DNA of 64,000 nucleotides from contig CM019063.1 in the NCBI GenBank assembly GCA_009667805.1, positions 82,797,877 to 82,861,876 on the forward strand. The letters are read 5' to 3'. The DNA comes from Leptobrachium leishanense. Lineage: Eukaryota > Chordata > Amphibia > Anura > Megophryidae. The position numbers and the translations under genes are program-made. The notes beneath the pieces are model-generated. The model had not been told where the DNA came from. It did not search any database and worked only from the letters and a program-made list of their open reading frames with translations. This document shows, piece by piece, positions 1-11,441 of this stretch (position 1 is the first letter of the stretch; every line of letters begins with the position of its first letter).

Positions 1-355
1 TCCTGTCCGCCATTGCACGGATGCATGGACTCCCAGGCAGCGTGCAATGGCCCTGGAGCTGCTGGAAGCGATCTGATCGCTTCCAGCGCTCTCTAGAAGT
101 GCCGGGCACCTCTCCGGTGAAACCGGATGTTGATCGCTCCCGGGGAGCGATCATAAGGTGCCCCGGCACTTCTAACCTCCATTGCATGGATGCCTGGACT
201 CCCAGGCAGCCTGCAGTGGCGTTTGAGCTGCTGGAAGCGATCCGATCGCTTCCAGCGCTCAAAAGACCGCAGGACGTACCATGTACGTCAGCGAGTCTAA
301 AAGAGACCCGCGGCCATGACGTACATGGTACGTCCGCGGTCACTAAGGGGTTAAA
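1..355. repeat. Right part of a TTAA-type DNA transposon (truncated by window edge)
   Basis: GC-rich block ending in CACTAAGGGGTTAA, the reverse of the TTAACCCCTTA end seen again near 12515. It contains strong palindromes (GGAAGCGATC/GATCGCTTCC, seen twice) and two diverged copies of a unit of about 95 bases (around 15-105 and 180-270). The final TTAA fits a piggyBac-type target site. The left end lies outside the window, so the family is an inference. Confidence 0.45.
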
Positions 356-1428
356 ACCTATAACCTTGTAATAGATTGAAAGATGATAGGTATTAGTCCG
401 AACAGCGAAAAAAAAAAATACGTAGCAGTGCAGTGTAATATGCAGTTATATAGGGGGGTTAGAAAAAAAACAGTGAATTTGAGTTCACTTTTAAGATTTA
501 TAATAAGCGAAGATTTATATACACAGACATGCTTTGTGTTATGGAGGATTGCCACTGAAGTGCCTACTGTTGGTATCTAGGACGGCGCTATTATAATTAA
601 TTAAAGGCAATAGGTTCAATTGCATAGCATAAATGATCAGTAGAAAAAAGTGGTAAATAGATGGTATTTGTATGCTGCTAAAATAACAGGCATGTCGACA
701 AAGTTATTGAAAAATGCAATAAGAAGCAAATAAATGCACTTAACACGATGATCTATGTGCGGTTTGTGCCGGTAAAACGCTGCTGCATTAGGTTCTGAAA
801 TGTTAAGTGAATAAACTGATCTATTGGATTCTATTTGAATCGGCCAAATTATTTTTGAAGTCAGTGCTTGTTAGATATAATTAACTGGATACACACATAC
901 CAACAGTTTCAGGCCACAAAAAGTACCCTGCTAAGTTATGTTAGATGGGCTTCGTACGACCAGTTATTCACAGTTTAAATGTTCGAATGCTAACAGCCAG
1001 TATGCGTGGACAATCCTGGACGCAAACCTTTTAAATCGAAAACATTTCTGTAATATGTTCATAAGTGAAACAATGTTGAATATATATTCTCATTGGGAAG
1101 GCATGTTACTGGTTGCAACCAATTATAGTGTCGACCTTCGTTACAATGTATTTATATACTTTATTAAAATGTATACGTAGGGTGATACCCCTGTCAGGTA
1201 GAGCACAAATGTTGTGATCTTAACTACTCACAGGCGGCTTTTACTGGGAAGACACATAACAGGTTCTTGAATTTCTCCAGGCTGGAATGATAGCCTTAAG
1301 GAAAAAAGAAGAATAATAGTGTAGACAGCCAGGCAACCATAAAACCAAAGTTTTAATTGCACTTACAAAAAGTTAAAACAAATGAAGCATTTTGTCACCA
1401 GATCCCATGATCCAATGTCTATACGTGC
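356..1428. other. Intergenic, no gene recognised
   Basis: AT-rich sequence. The short open frames lack family motifs and do not look coding. From about 1200 the sequence becomes the tail of a Penelope-like fragment that contains the hammerhead motif at 1429-1467. Confidence 0.5.
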
Positions 1429-1467
1429 TGCTCGACGCGTTTCGTCCCGTGGACTTCATCAGGAGCA
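1429..1467 (-). ncRNA. Hammerhead-ribozyme-like motif
   Basis: On the minus strand the order is stem I strand TGCTC, core CTGATGA, one extra A, stem II GTCC-ACG-GGAC, core GAAA, the palindrome-forming CGCGTC, and stem I partner GAGCA. Stem I has 5 perfect pairs and stem II 4. The predicted cut would follow GTC. The core order CUGANGA / GAAA / NUH is that of type I hammerheads, which are known from Penelope-like elements. The extra A between CUGAUGA and stem II is not canonical, so activity is uncertain. Confidence 0.65.
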
Positions 1468-1840
1468 TGAAAGTTCATTCTAGTGTCCCTCTAATATACC
1501 CCAACCCAAAATAAGTGGACCAATCAATCTGTTTATATACTTTGTCTCACTTAGCCCAATCCCTCATGTTTCACTAACGTCACAGAACTCCTTTAAACAG
1601 GCTGATTGCCAGATTAATGGAAGTAGGGAGTCTTGAACATAAATTCAAAAGGATGTCTGAATACTACATTCACTTGAGACGCAGTGTAGGCAATATATAC
1701 ATTGCTAACCAACAGTTTTTTCCTCAATTGTAAAGAGAGTTGTCATTCCTTCAAATCAAGTGTATCAAAATGTCTGATAACTGCTTCGGCGATTCCATCT
1801 TGGGCGCACTGCGTTGTGTTTTATTATTTATTATGTCACC

Positions 1841-2007
1841 TGTCTGTGCTTCCCCATTGTCAAGTGCTACGGAATCTGTTGGCGCTATATAAGTACTTGT
1901 AACTGTAACTGTATAGATTATATTTATTTATTTATAAACTATTTTACCAGGAAGGATACATTGAGATTTCTCTCGTTTTCAAGTATGTCCTGGGTTCAAG
2001 AACATTG
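1841..2007. repeat. Two LINE 3'-tail fragments side by side
   Basis: 1841-1912 resembles the 3' end of the LINEs at 37921-40165 and 42579-43137 (GTGCTACGGAATCTGTTGGCGC then TATATAA). 1918-2007 matches the 3' tail of the 2A-bearing LINE (14250-14360), in the same minus orientation, including the (ATTT)n tail and the CCAGGAAGGATACATTGAGA block. Both are 5'-truncated with no coding sequence. Confidence 0.6.
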
Positions 2008-3043
2008 AAATATTATACACACACACACTGATGCTAATTTGCGCCTTTGGATAAAAAAGGCTGATCAGTTAACCCTAGTCCTGTTTCTATAGGAGTGTTT
2101 GTTAAGATTATGCTGCTTTATTAACTCTCACTTGCCCACAGTATCAACTATTCACCCGCTGCAAACCAGTCACCGTCGATGCCAACCCGCAGAACATCCA
2201 CCGCAAACCCGCCAAACATGTGCCGCAAACCCACCGGAGGTCCCGCCAAACGCAGCCGACTAGCCACCAGATGGGTAAATAAAAAAAATAATACGATTGA
2301 AAGTGTCAAAATTGAAACATTGTTTGCAAAAAAAAATACTATATAAGGTCCTATGAATGATAATAAAAAGGGGCTCTATCACCACCTTCAAGCTAACACT
2401 AGCGTCAGCATTAGCGTTAGCTTTAAGGAGATCATAGCGCTGCGCTCACATCGCCTTTGAATCACTAACGGGTTAAAAAATTCCGTTAGCGCTTGTTAAT
2501 TTGTGATTCGTAGAGTTTACTGTACTGAACTCGCTCTATACCTAACATGGAGAGCACAAAGTGAAAGCACAGATTAACTCCTGACAAGACATTCTGGCGA
2601 AACGTGCATCGAGTACGTTTGTCTGTGTAGTCTAGGGTCAGCGATTAGAAATTTTCTACAACGAACTTGCAACAGGGTGATCAGCTGGTGATCAGCTATC
2701 TTGGGTCTATGTTTTTTTCTGGCTAAAACTGGAATGGAGAGTGTAATTTTAGCAGCTATATACACTCAGTTCCTGATTGACTGATTAATATCTATTACTA
2801 CATTCAGCATAATTCCACTACACCACTGCCTGGGTTTTATCTAGCCCATTTGTGATACCAAGAGAAAAATATATATACAATATTTTCCTTCCTATTTAGG
2901 TTTTGACTAAATTGAGATACATATATGTATGGGGTTTCAATCCATGGCAGTTCTTCAATTGATCTTATTATATTTTTGGTTAGTGTTGGTTAGTTGGTTG
3001 GTTAGTGTTAGAGTCTGGTCATTGAGGCCACGTTTTTAGATAT
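2008..3043. other. Intergenic, decayed repeats
   Basis: 2140-2280 has a stretch of repeated CCGCAAACCC-like motifs resembling the transposon interior near 56860. 2390-2480 has GCGTTAGC-rich short inverted motifs. No gene or intact element is seen. Confidence 0.4.
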
Positions 3044-3112
3044 TAAGTATACTTGAAAACGAGAGAAATCTCAATGTATCCTTCCTGGTGAAATACTTTC
3101 TCAAAAAAAAAA
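3044..3112 (+). repeat. LINE 3'-tail fragment
   Basis: Reverse orientation copy of the tail at 1926-2007 and 14275-14345 (shared block GAGAAATCTCAATGTATCC), ending in an A-run. It is another dead 5'-truncated copy of the 2A-bearing LINE family. Confidence 0.6.
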
Positions 3113-3458
3113 GTGTGTATAATTCAATGAAAATTAAGCTTTATCGCCACCTAGTGGGGACGGGAGCTATCTGTTGATAACTCCGTTATTTCAATGTTTC
3201 ATGTTCATGTGACCCGGCAGCACGATACTCCATGGAGTTCTATGGACACCATGGAGGGGATGCTGGGGACGGCACTGTAGTGCTGCCCCCAGCATCTGTG
3301 AGCTTAGTGATCGCTATGGGGCAGGCTGCCGGACTCGGCGCCTGCCCCTCGATCTGCTGGGGAAGCGAACGCTAATTTTTCCCCTTTGCATCCCGGTTTT
3401 AGCGAGGGCAACATGATAGTGCCCAAGGTCTGTTACAGAAAAAAGAAGAAAAAACGCT

Positions 3459-3830
3459 TTAACCCTTTCACTGCTCGTGACGTGTGTGTGGAACGTCCTC
3501 TTTGACTCCCGCTGGATGCGGAGGACGTTCCCCACACGTCACCCGCAATCGGGAGTCCTGGGAGAGATACTCACCTCTCTCTCCGTGGTCCCGCGGCGTT
3601 CTGACTTCAGGGAAGTCAAGACGCCTAATTTAAACCCCTCCCGACGTCAATGATGTCATTGCGCCATGCGCGATGATGTCATTTTCAGGCGACCCCCCCG
3701 GCAATGCCGGGAGATCGCCTAAAAGGAATGGGGGGATTCTTTTGGATCGCTCTTCCTCCCGATCGGGAGGGTATACAAAAAAAAAGCAGGCACCACTTTG
3801 AAGGTCAGTGTATGCCCTTTAAAGGGTTAA
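3459..3830. mobile_element. TTAA-flanked MITE (piggyBac-like)
   Basis: TTAA at 3459-3462 and 3827-3830 flanks inverted ends CCCTTT...AAAGGG. Just inside the left end, ACGTGTGTGTGGAACGTCCTC is followed by an inverted partner GAGGACGTTCCCCACACGT. It has no coding capacity. A diverged relative lies at 12166-12515. TTAA duplication plus CCC ends is typical of piggyBac; the assignment is by inference. Confidence 0.6.
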
Positions 3831-4060
3831 AAACAGGCATCGGTTTAGAGTGCTGGATCGCGATCTAGCTCCGGTGGTCGTCACCATCTTGGATGGCGGC
3901 TCCACCTCCGGGTTCACCCTCGTTACCGGTCGTCATCGCGCATGGCGCTGTGACGTCAGTTAGTCGGGGAACCCCTAGCTGCCGGGGATTTTCCAAGGTG
4001 GAACCCCTTGAACCCCAATATCTCCAGAACCATGGCAGCTAGAGGGTCATGGAGGGTATC
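3831..4060. repeat. Repeat module next to the TTAA MITE
   Basis: Shares CTAGCTCCGGTGG, CCATCTTGGATGG and GGGGAACCCCTAGCTGCC blocks with 12516-12708, where it again directly follows a relative of the 3459-3830 MITE. It has no coding sequence. Confidence 0.5.
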
Positions 4061-4972
4061 ATTCGAAAGGCCAGAACATGTCAAAGTAATATATATATAT
4101 ATATATATATATTAAAAATATATATATTTTTTAAAAAAAACATGTTGTTTTTTTTTGTGTTGTTTTTATTAATGCAGCAATATTGTTCACATTTCAATTA
4201 TAATGTGAACAATGATGCTGCACTAATGATTTTTTTCTATGGGGTGCGTTTGCTAAAAAGCACGTAATTCCCCCCAAAAAATGTAATGAGTCCACATTTC
4301 TAATTTTTTTAACAAGTGCACCCCATAGAAAATATAACCGCAAAGGCTTGCATGATAAAATGGGAAAAAAACACTTTTCACGCTGTAGATGATTAAAAAA
4401 AAAAAAAATTACAGGTTCTTCACGGTCTGCCTCGATATTAGGACATTCCTACATCTACTGGGCAGCTCGACGTGCTGAGCAATTGGCAGGAATTTGGGCC
4501 TTCCTTTGGAGATAGCAGGGGTGCGTTGGTTTGGCATTAGGGGTTTAAGGTGGGTTAACATACATAGGGAGTGTTGCCTTTGAGCTCGTCGGGCTCCGTG
4601 TGCGCCGGATTGTCGGCTTTATCTGGACGGGTTCGGTAGGTTTGCGGCGGATTATTGGATCGGATCCGATATGTTCTGCAAGGCTTTTTAAAAAAAAAAA
4701 ATGCAAAACCACCCAGATTATCGGATCTGTTAATTTCGGCAGATTTGAGGCATTTTTTTTTTCATTATGTGACTTTGCATCGACTTTTCCATGCACTCCG
4801 GGGTCTCTGCGTGAATGCAGAATTCACCACAGGGTAGGAAAATGTTATTCCCCGAAGTGCTGAGATCCAGAGAGCACCGAACTGTCGCAGACATTTCGGT
4901 GCTCTCTGAATAACCGGTTTAGAATTCTATTAAAAAAATGATAGTATATGAAAAGTAACTAGCCACTAGACG
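4061..4972. other. AT-rich repeat remnants
   Basis: A (TA)n microsatellite lies at about 4088-4112. The part 4140-4410 resembles 6300-6660 (poly-T start, AACAATNNTGCTGC motif, GCATGATA then ATGGGAAAAAA), so both are copies of one non-coding repeat. No gene. Confidence 0.45.
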
Positions 4973-5108
4973 CAGGGGTCAGCAACCTTGGCTCTCTGAT
5001 GTTTTGGGAACTACATCTCCCACGATGTTCAGTCACCCATTAGGCTGACTGAGCCACATGGGAAATGTAGTTCCCAAAACATCAGGGAGCCAAGGTTGCT
5101 GATCCCTG
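4973..5108. mobile_element. Short hAT-type MITE
   Basis: Ends CAGGGGTCAGCAACCTTGG and its inverse at 5090-5108 form a near-perfect foldback. An approximate 8-bp target duplication CACTAGAC / CACTAGAG flanks it. The CAGGGGTC start is typical of hAT (Charlie-like) ends. Non-coding. Confidence 0.75.
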
Positions 5109-5116
5109 CACTAGAG

Positions 5117-6729
5117 TAACAAGAATTTATCTCTAAAATAGGCTCATCTTTGCATAGAGGTGTGCATAGTTAAATTAGCCAAGCCTACCCTTAAATTCAT
5201 GCCAGGTTCTCTGTACACATCCAACACAGATAAGAAAGAAAGGCAAATAAACTCCTTTCACTTGCAGAGGCCTTCAAGATGAACTGTTGGGAGGAGGGCA
5301 GGAGATAGGGAGGCCATGTTGATGTATGCAGCATTATTATTTTCTCGGGTTATCCCTGTTTTTATGGGCACATATAATATATACATTCTGATGGGCCTCA
5401 TGTGAAAAGTGCTGCCCTTCCATATCTAGTATGCATTCACTGCAGAAATGAATTTGTTAATCGGATGGGATCCCACTATTTGCTTTGGTTAGGAAATTGA
5501 ATTTCCTCCTGTACCAGATACATGTTACAGGGCAGCACCTTCATGTGCTTTCCCTCTGCTATAAGAGTTAATGTGCAACAGAGTAACTACTTGTATTATA
5601 GAAATGGTGCAATCTGTCAATGTCATGGTTTTATATGAAATGTGTCTTTTTGGTATAAATGTGTGTGTGTGATTGTGTTATTGAGTGTTTTCCCTCTGCG
5701 TATTCTGTGTTTCTCTACTAGAAGCAGGTGATTGGTTATTATTGGAAACACTGGGAGGAGTCACAGGGGAGGGGCAGAGCAGGGCTTCTGTACTGGATTA
5801 AATGTTTGAATACATAATACAATATAACAAAGAGATATAGGTCCTTGTACAGGCCAAAGAAGTAGCACATCCCCCTGAGAATAACTATATCACAGGTAAT
5901 AACAGGCGAGACCTGGCTGAGGAGCTCCTGCCATAAAACCAACCCTGTGTTTTAGGGATTTAAACGGGAAAACAGAAAGTGACAGAATTAAATCTCAGCC
6001 CTGCTTACCTCATTCCCATTAATCCTATACAAAGGGCCCAGCTTGATTCTATTTATGGATCTGATTCTGATTAAAGTTTGGGTAAATTGAGCAAGCGATC
6101 AGATAACGAAACAAAGAATGATACCAAACCCCTGATTTACAGACATCATCCTCAGTCCATTATTGCTGCGGTGCACCTTCACTGGTCTCACAATTTCGAT
6201 TACAATTATCAGGTCAATGATTCGATACGATTCAATTCCGCGATGCATCACGATTAGTAATAGGTGTCATTGGAAGGGCAGAGTCTGGCCTTTCTAATGA
6301 TACCAAACATGACAATGTTAAATTTCACAAAAAAAGGTGAATAAAACCTTTTTTTCTTTTTTTTCTAAAGCAGCAGCATTGTACATTTTTCAATATATAG
6401 TGAACAATACCGCTGCCATTACTCACCTTCTTGTTTCCCACACTGGCAGCAAGTTCAGTGTTTTATACACAGTCATATTATTTATTAAATGTAACGGCCA
6501 AAATACAGTCCAAAATTTAGTTTTTTCAATTTTGATTAAAATTGCATATTTTCATTGAAAAATGCAGTAACGGGTCCCCCCGTGTGATATAAAACCACAA
6601 GGTCTGTATGATAGAATGTGGAAAAAACTAATTTTGCGCACTGCAAATGACTGATATCTGAATAGAAATGGACAGATTTTTATCATTTGCTAAAGTTCCC
6701 TGACGGGACATGGTCACAAGAGCACTAAG
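5117..6729. other. Intergenic, no gene recognised
   Basis: Mostly unclassified. 6195-6260 carries the GATTCGATACGATTCAATTC type of decayed repeat and 6300-6680 is a second copy of the 4140-4410 repeat. A G-run sits at 6733-6745. No ORF shows family motifs. Confidence 0.4.
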
Positions 6730-7075
6730 GTGGGGGGGGGGGGGGTCACACAAACACACACAGAGCACTCAAGGGAGTGCACACATACACAGATCACTGG
6801 GGAGGGAGGTCACCTACACAGATCACTGGGGGGGTCACTACACACACACTGACCCCCCAGTGATGTGTGTGTGTATGTGACTCCTCCAGTGATCTGTGTG
6901 TATGTGACCCCCCAGTGATCTGTGTTTGTGTGTATGTGGTGACCCCCAGTGATCTATGTGTGTATGTGACCCCCCAGTGATCTGTGTGTGTGTGTATATA
7001 CACACACACATACACAGATCACTGGGGGCACATACAGTATGTACACAGATCACGCAGGGGCACATATACACAGAA
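6730..7075. repeat. CA-rich minisatellite
   Basis: Irregular tandem array built from CACACA runs and ACAGATCACTGGGGGGTCAC or its reverse complement, so units occur in both orientations. The reading frames across it are artefacts of the repeat. Confidence 0.8.
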
Positions 7076-7091
7076 CTGTCCTCGTTACAAA

Positions 7092-7163
7092 TCCTCGTTA
7101 GTATAGTGGTGAGTATCCCCGCCTGTCACGCGGGAGACCGAGGTTTGATTCCCCGACGGGAAG
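7092..7163 (+). tRNA. tRNA-Asp(GTC)-like, probably a pseudogene
   Basis: Length 72, with an intact A box (TAGTATAGTGG), anticodon stem-loop CCCGCCTGTCACGCGGG and a T-run 5-6 bases downstream that could end Pol III transcription. The T arm reads GAGGTTTGATTCCCC, so the B box has T for C and the T stem has a mismatch. The acceptor stem also has one mismatch (GGGAA for GGGGA). It is best read as a decayed tRNA-Asp copy or SINE head rather than a functional gene. Confidence 0.65.
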
Positions 7164-7179
7164 GTAGCTTTTTAGGGAG

Positions 7180-8612
7180 GAATCGGGGAACTATAGTCCA
7201 GTTAGTCTTACGTCAGTAGTGGGGAAATTAATGGAAACCATGTTGAAGGAAAGGATTGTTGAACATCTAAAAACACATAGATTACAGATTATCAGAGAAT
7301 TATCAGAATAATAAAATAATTAGATTATCAGAAACAACATGGGTTTACCTCAGGGAGATCATGCCAAACTAATCTTATTGATTTTTTTGATTGGGTAACA
7401 AAAATAATAGACATAGGTGGTGCAGTAGACATTGCTTATTTAGATTTCAGTAAGGCTTTTGATACTGCTCCGCATAGAAGGCTTATCAATAAATTGCAAT
7501 CTTTGAGCTTGGATTCCAATATTGTTGAATGGATTAGGCAGTGGCTGAGTGACAGGCAACAGAGGGTTGTGGTAAATGGAGTTTATTTGGCGCAAGGTCT
7601 TGTTACCAGTGGGGTACCTCAGGGGTCAGTACTTGGACCCATTCTCTTTAATATTTTTATTAGTGATATTGCAGAAGGTATTAATGGAAAAGTATGTCGT
7701 TTTGCTGATGACACAAAGATTTGCAACAGGGTTGACGTTCCTGGAGGGATCAGCCAAATGACAAATGATTTAGGTAAACTAAAAAAATGGTCGGAGCTGT
7801 GGCAATTGAGTTTTAATGTGGATAAGTGCAAGATAATGCACCTGGGACGTAAAAACCCAAGGGCTGAATATAGAATATTTGATACAGTCCTAACCTCAAC
7901 ATCTGAGGGAAGGGATTTAGGGGTCATTATTTCAGAGGATCTAAGGGTAAGTAGTCAATGTAATAGAGCAGCAGGAAATGCTGGCAGAATGCTTGGTTGT
8001 GTAGGGAGAGGTATTAGCAGTAGGAAAAGGAAAGTGCTCATGCCACTGTACAGAGCACTGGTGAGACCTCACTTGGAGTACTGTGTGCAGTACTGGAGAC
8101 CGTATCTCCAGAAGGATATAGACATCTTATAGAGAGTTCAGAGAAGGGCTACTAAAATGGTGTACGGCTTGAAGGAGAAAAGTTACCAGGAAAGGCTTAA
8201 TGATCTTAACATGTACAGCTTGGAAAAAAGACGAGACAGAGGAGATATGATAGAAACATTTAAATCCGTAAAGGGAATCCACAAGGTAGAGGAAAGGAGT
8301 ATATTTAAAAGGAAACAAAGTAGCAAAACAAGAGGACATAGTCTTAGATTAGAGGGGCAAAGGTTTAAAAGTAACATCAGGAAGCATTATTTTACTGAGA
8401 GGGTGGTGGATACATGGAACAGTCTTCCAGTAGAAGTGGTAGAGGCCAAAACAGTGATTGAATTTAAGCAGGCATGGGATAGGCATAAGGCAATCCTAAA
8501 TAAAAGATAAATCCAGGTAAAGTATCCATGTAATTGGGCAGACTAGATGGGCCGAAAGGTTCTTATCTGCCGACCTTTTTCTATGTTTCTATGTTTCTAT
8601 GTTTCTATGTTT
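7180..8612 (+). pseudogene. 5'-truncated CR1 LINE reverse transcriptase
   Basis: Encodes the RT and C-terminal part of a CR1-type non-LTR retrotransposon. Visible blocks are YLDFSKAFDT (about 7436), [14 protein letters not shown] (7615), the catalytic FADDTK (about 7700), HLGRKNP (7840), LVRPHLEYCVQYW (8060) and RVQRRATKMV (8132). The frame from about 7420 to 8510 is broken only by a TAG at about 8130, where the family usually has Glu. Upstream (7190-7420) the RT start NYSPVSLTSVVGKLMETML is readable but shifted and partly duplicated. The endonuclease is missing. The 3' end GATGGGCCGAAAGGTTC is followed by a (TTCTATGT)n tail, as expected for frog CR1. Few lesions suggest a fairly young copy. 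Confidence 0.9.
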
Positions 8613-8939
8613 CACTGTGGGGCACATAGTTACATAGAACACTGAGGTGGGCTGGCTGCGTTCCTTGCATGAATGTCCAGGAGGTGGTGCTGGAGCTGCT
8701 CCCTCGCATTGATCAGCCTCTCCTGGAAGGAGATGGCGGGGTGGAGCAAAGGTCATGTGCAGCAGCAGTTCCTCGCACGTGGACTGGCTTCCCCTGCTCT
8801 CACAGTCGGATATTTGTTGGAGCAGCCGGCGGCGAAAGCGAGTGGCCACATCTGGATTCAAGCGTGCAGCAGAGCCAGGTGGGCGATGAGGCGGCAGGCA
8901 GGCTGGGCTGAGCAGCTTGTGCAATGACATATTTTATAA
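8613..8939. other. Unclassified spacer
   Basis: GC-rich sequence with overlapping open frames on both strands, none with recognisable motifs. It ends in the left target duplication TTTTATAA (8932-8939) of the hAT element that follows. Confidence 0.4.
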
Positions 8940-9497
8940 CAAGGGTCGACAAACACCAGGCGCTAGGTCGCCATGGCGACCATAAATTGCGTCCAAGCGC
9001 CTGGGTTTTTGTCAACCCATTCACTGTTGGCACCAGGTATGGATAATTGGCCAGGCAGCTGATTTAACATGTAAAGAAACAAAACTTTAGCGTTGCCGTT
9101 TACCGCGGCAGCACTAAAGTTTATTTTCTCTCTTTACACAGACAGCGGCACCTCTGTGTATCCTCCGCCCTCTTTCCCTGTAGCTCCGCTGTTGCTGTGA
9201 GGGGAAATATTCTCCTACACCCCCTTTCCTTTGGCATTAGCCAATCCGTGCAGGGGTGGGGCAGGGGCTCTGCTTTGTGTGGCCGCCTTCACAGCCAATC
9301 ATCTGGGTGCACTGTAGGCAGACTGACCCGCCTTCTTCAGTCGGGTGTCTGATACTGATGATCTGCAGGGAGAGCTGAGTCAGAAACTGTATGGGGGAGG
9401 GGAGGTTGCTGGCAGTTTGTGTGTGAGTGAATGGGGGGAGCTGCCAGATTGGGGAGGGGGGAGTAGCCAGATTGGGGAGGGGGAGCTGCCAGAGTGG

Positions 9498-10070
9498 GGA
9501 GGGGGGCTGGGGATTGGCAGTGTGTGTTTGGGGAGTGGGGCTAGCAGTGTGTGTGTGTTTGGGGAGTGGGGCTAGCAATGTGTGTTTGGGGAGTGGGGCT
9601 AGCAGTGTGTGTTTGGGGAGTGGGGCTAGCAGTGTGTGTTTGGGGAATGGGGCTAGCAGTGTGTGTTGGGGAGTGGGGCTAGCAGTGTGTGTTTGGGGAG
9701 TGGGGCTAGCAGTGTGTGTTTTGGGGAGTGGGGCTAGCAGTGTGTATTTGGGGAGTGGGGCTAGCAGTGTGTGTTTGGGGAGTGGGGCTAGCAGTGTGTG
9801 TTTGGGGAGTGGGGCTAGCAGTGTGTGTTGGGGGAGTGGGGCTAGCAGTGTGTTTTTGGGGAGTGGGACTAGCAGTGTGTTTTTGGGGAGTGGGACTAGC
9901 AGTGTGTGTGTGTGTTATTGGGGAGCGGGGCTAGGTGTGCGTGTGTTATTGGGGAGTGGGGCTAGCAGTGTGTGTGTTATTGGGGAGTGGGGCTAGCAGT
10001 GTGTGTGTGTTATTGGGGAGTGGGGCTAGCAGTGTGTGTGTGTTATTGGGGAGTGGGGGTTAGTGAGTTT
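9498..10070. repeat. Minisatellite, about 27-base units
   Basis: About 20 units of GGGGAGTGGGGCTAGCAGTG plus a variable TG/T run. Long Gly/Val/Ser reading frames across it are a by-product of the repeat. It lies wholly inside the hAT element 8940-10716. Confidence 0.95.
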
Positions 10071-10213
10071 GGGGAGGGGGGCTGACATTGTGGGGAAGTG
10101 CTGTGGATTCTGTGATACACTCAAAACACACAGCACAGTAGAAGTTGTATTGCTGAGGAGCTCTGTGATACAGTAATGTGCAATAAAAAACACAGTGTTG
10201 TGCAGTGAATATG

Positions 10214-10683
10214 AGCTAAAAAGGTTAGCCATGTTTTTGTTTTTTTTGGTAATACGCGAGTGACAGTCTCTGCCTCCCTCACTGCTATTGCAACTTACAT
10301 GTACTATTTTCTTAAGGATCCCAAGAGGGTTATTAGGAAAAAGCTGAGAGTCATAACGGTGTGTCTGTGTCGTGTATCTGTAAAGATACACATCAGGGCT
10401 ACATAAGAGAAGGGGTGCTGTGCATTAAAAGAAAAAAAAAATTATATCATTTTTTTATTCTTTTAATGCACAGCACCCCTTCTCTTATGTAGCCCTGATG
10501 TGTATCTTTGCAGATACACGACACAGGTTTACACACCGTTATGACTCTCAGATTTTTCCTAATAACCCTCTTGGGATCCTTAAGAAAATAGTACATGTAA
10601 GTTGCAATAGCAGTGAGGGAGGCAGAGACTGTCACTCGCGTATTACCAAAATAAAAAAACTGGCTCCTAACTTTTTTAGCTGG
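10214..10683. repeat. Long palindrome (foldback)
   Basis: Arms of about 200-230 bases are nearly perfect inverted copies around an A/T-rich centre near 10447 (for example GGTAATACGCGAGTGACAG at 10248 and its inverse near 10633-10651). It lies in the right part of the hAT element. Confidence 0.9.
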
Positions 10684-10907
10684 CTCCTAGATTCAAAGCA
10701 AATTTGTCAAGCCCTGTTTTATAATAAATAAGCACTATTTGCTTTATTTATTCTGCACTCATTGTCTCTCTACTCATGGACAAAATTCCCGGTTCCTGAC
10801 TGAATCAAGGCTCATTTTTCACAGACGTTCTTTATTATTTGTTGATGCCAGACGTGTCTTGTCCTTCTGTGGTTTCTATTTGATTGACTTGACAGCCGTG
10901 GGACGTT

Positions 10908-11441
10908 TTAAGTCCAGTTTTTTTCCCCAGCAATAAAAGGACACGTGCATAAACATCTGCATCTGCATTTGCATGTGCAGATTTCTTCCTCCAGTTGTTG
11001 TTTGGGCCTCTTCTTAATGGTGGTAGAAGTTGGCGAATGTTTGGGCAGTACTTTGGCAGAGTCGGTCTCATCTCTAGAATTTTCTTCTTCCTTCTTGTTT
11101 AAGGCTGGTCCGTCTGAGTCTGGATGAGCAATGATAGTCTGTTCAGCTTCCAGATTGAGCAGCCGCTGTTTGTATTCCGCCAGCTCCTTCTTGAGCTCCA
11201 GCATTTCTGCCTCTTTCTGGCATAGTTCTGCTCTCATCACCTCTTCCATCTTTTGGAGCTTCTCTGCATTTTTGCTGTTGATGTTCCTAAAGGTCTTCAA
11301 TGCCTCGTCATACAGCTCTGTCATGTCCTTAAAGTGCTCTTTTTGCATGTTGGATAGAAACTCCCGAACCTCAGCCATCATTTCTCTCGTAGGGTCTTTT
11401 ACTGCATCATTAGAGCAGCACTGCTTGAACAGCTTCATCAT
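10908..11441 (-). CDS. Coiled-coil protein of unknown family
   Basis: I do not recognise this gene. The 177-residue frame begins MMKLFKQCC and is open upstream without ATG to about 11550. Residues 45-100 are strongly helical and charged (heptad-like EKLQKMEEVM, EAEMLELKKELAEYK), predicting a coiled coil. The middle is Lys/Glu/Ser-rich and the end is a Cys/Arg repeat (CKCRCRCLC) produced by a CATCTG-like DNA repeat, so the native C-terminus may be lost. A second frame at 11574-11446 (start MSQREVKEEEALWKLLK) is also coding-like and overlaps, which points to a frameshift or exon join near 11470-11510. No poly-A tail on the 3' side argues against a fresh retrocopy. Unlike the rest of the region it shows no transposon protein motif. 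Confidence 0.5.
   Translation of the reverse strand: MMKLFKQCCSNDAVKDPTREMMAEVREFLSNMQKEHFKDMTELYDEALKTFRNINSKNAEKLQKMEEVMRAELCQKEAEMLELKKELAEYKQRLLNLEAEQTIIAHPDSDGPALNKKEEENSRDETDSAKVLPKHSPTSTTIKKRPKQQLEEEICTCKCRCRCLCTCPFIAGEKNWT

Larger units (their letters stand above)
8940..10716. mobile_element. Non-autonomous hAT element
   Basis: Terminal inverted repeats CAAGGGTCGACAAA (left) and CAGGGCTTGACAAA (right end, read inward) are bordered by identical 8-bp target duplications TTTTATAA at 8932-8939 and 10717-10724. TIR sequence and TSD length fit hAT. There is no transposase. The interior holds a hairpin (8953-9012), a minisatellite (9498-10070) and a palindrome of about 470 bp (10214-10683). 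The exact TSD shows it arrived as one unit. Confidence 0.88.

Noticed and set aside
9427..9996. 189-codon Gly/Val/Ser repeat protein
   Set aside because: Produced by a minisatellite of about 27-base units; no start context or non-repeat domain.
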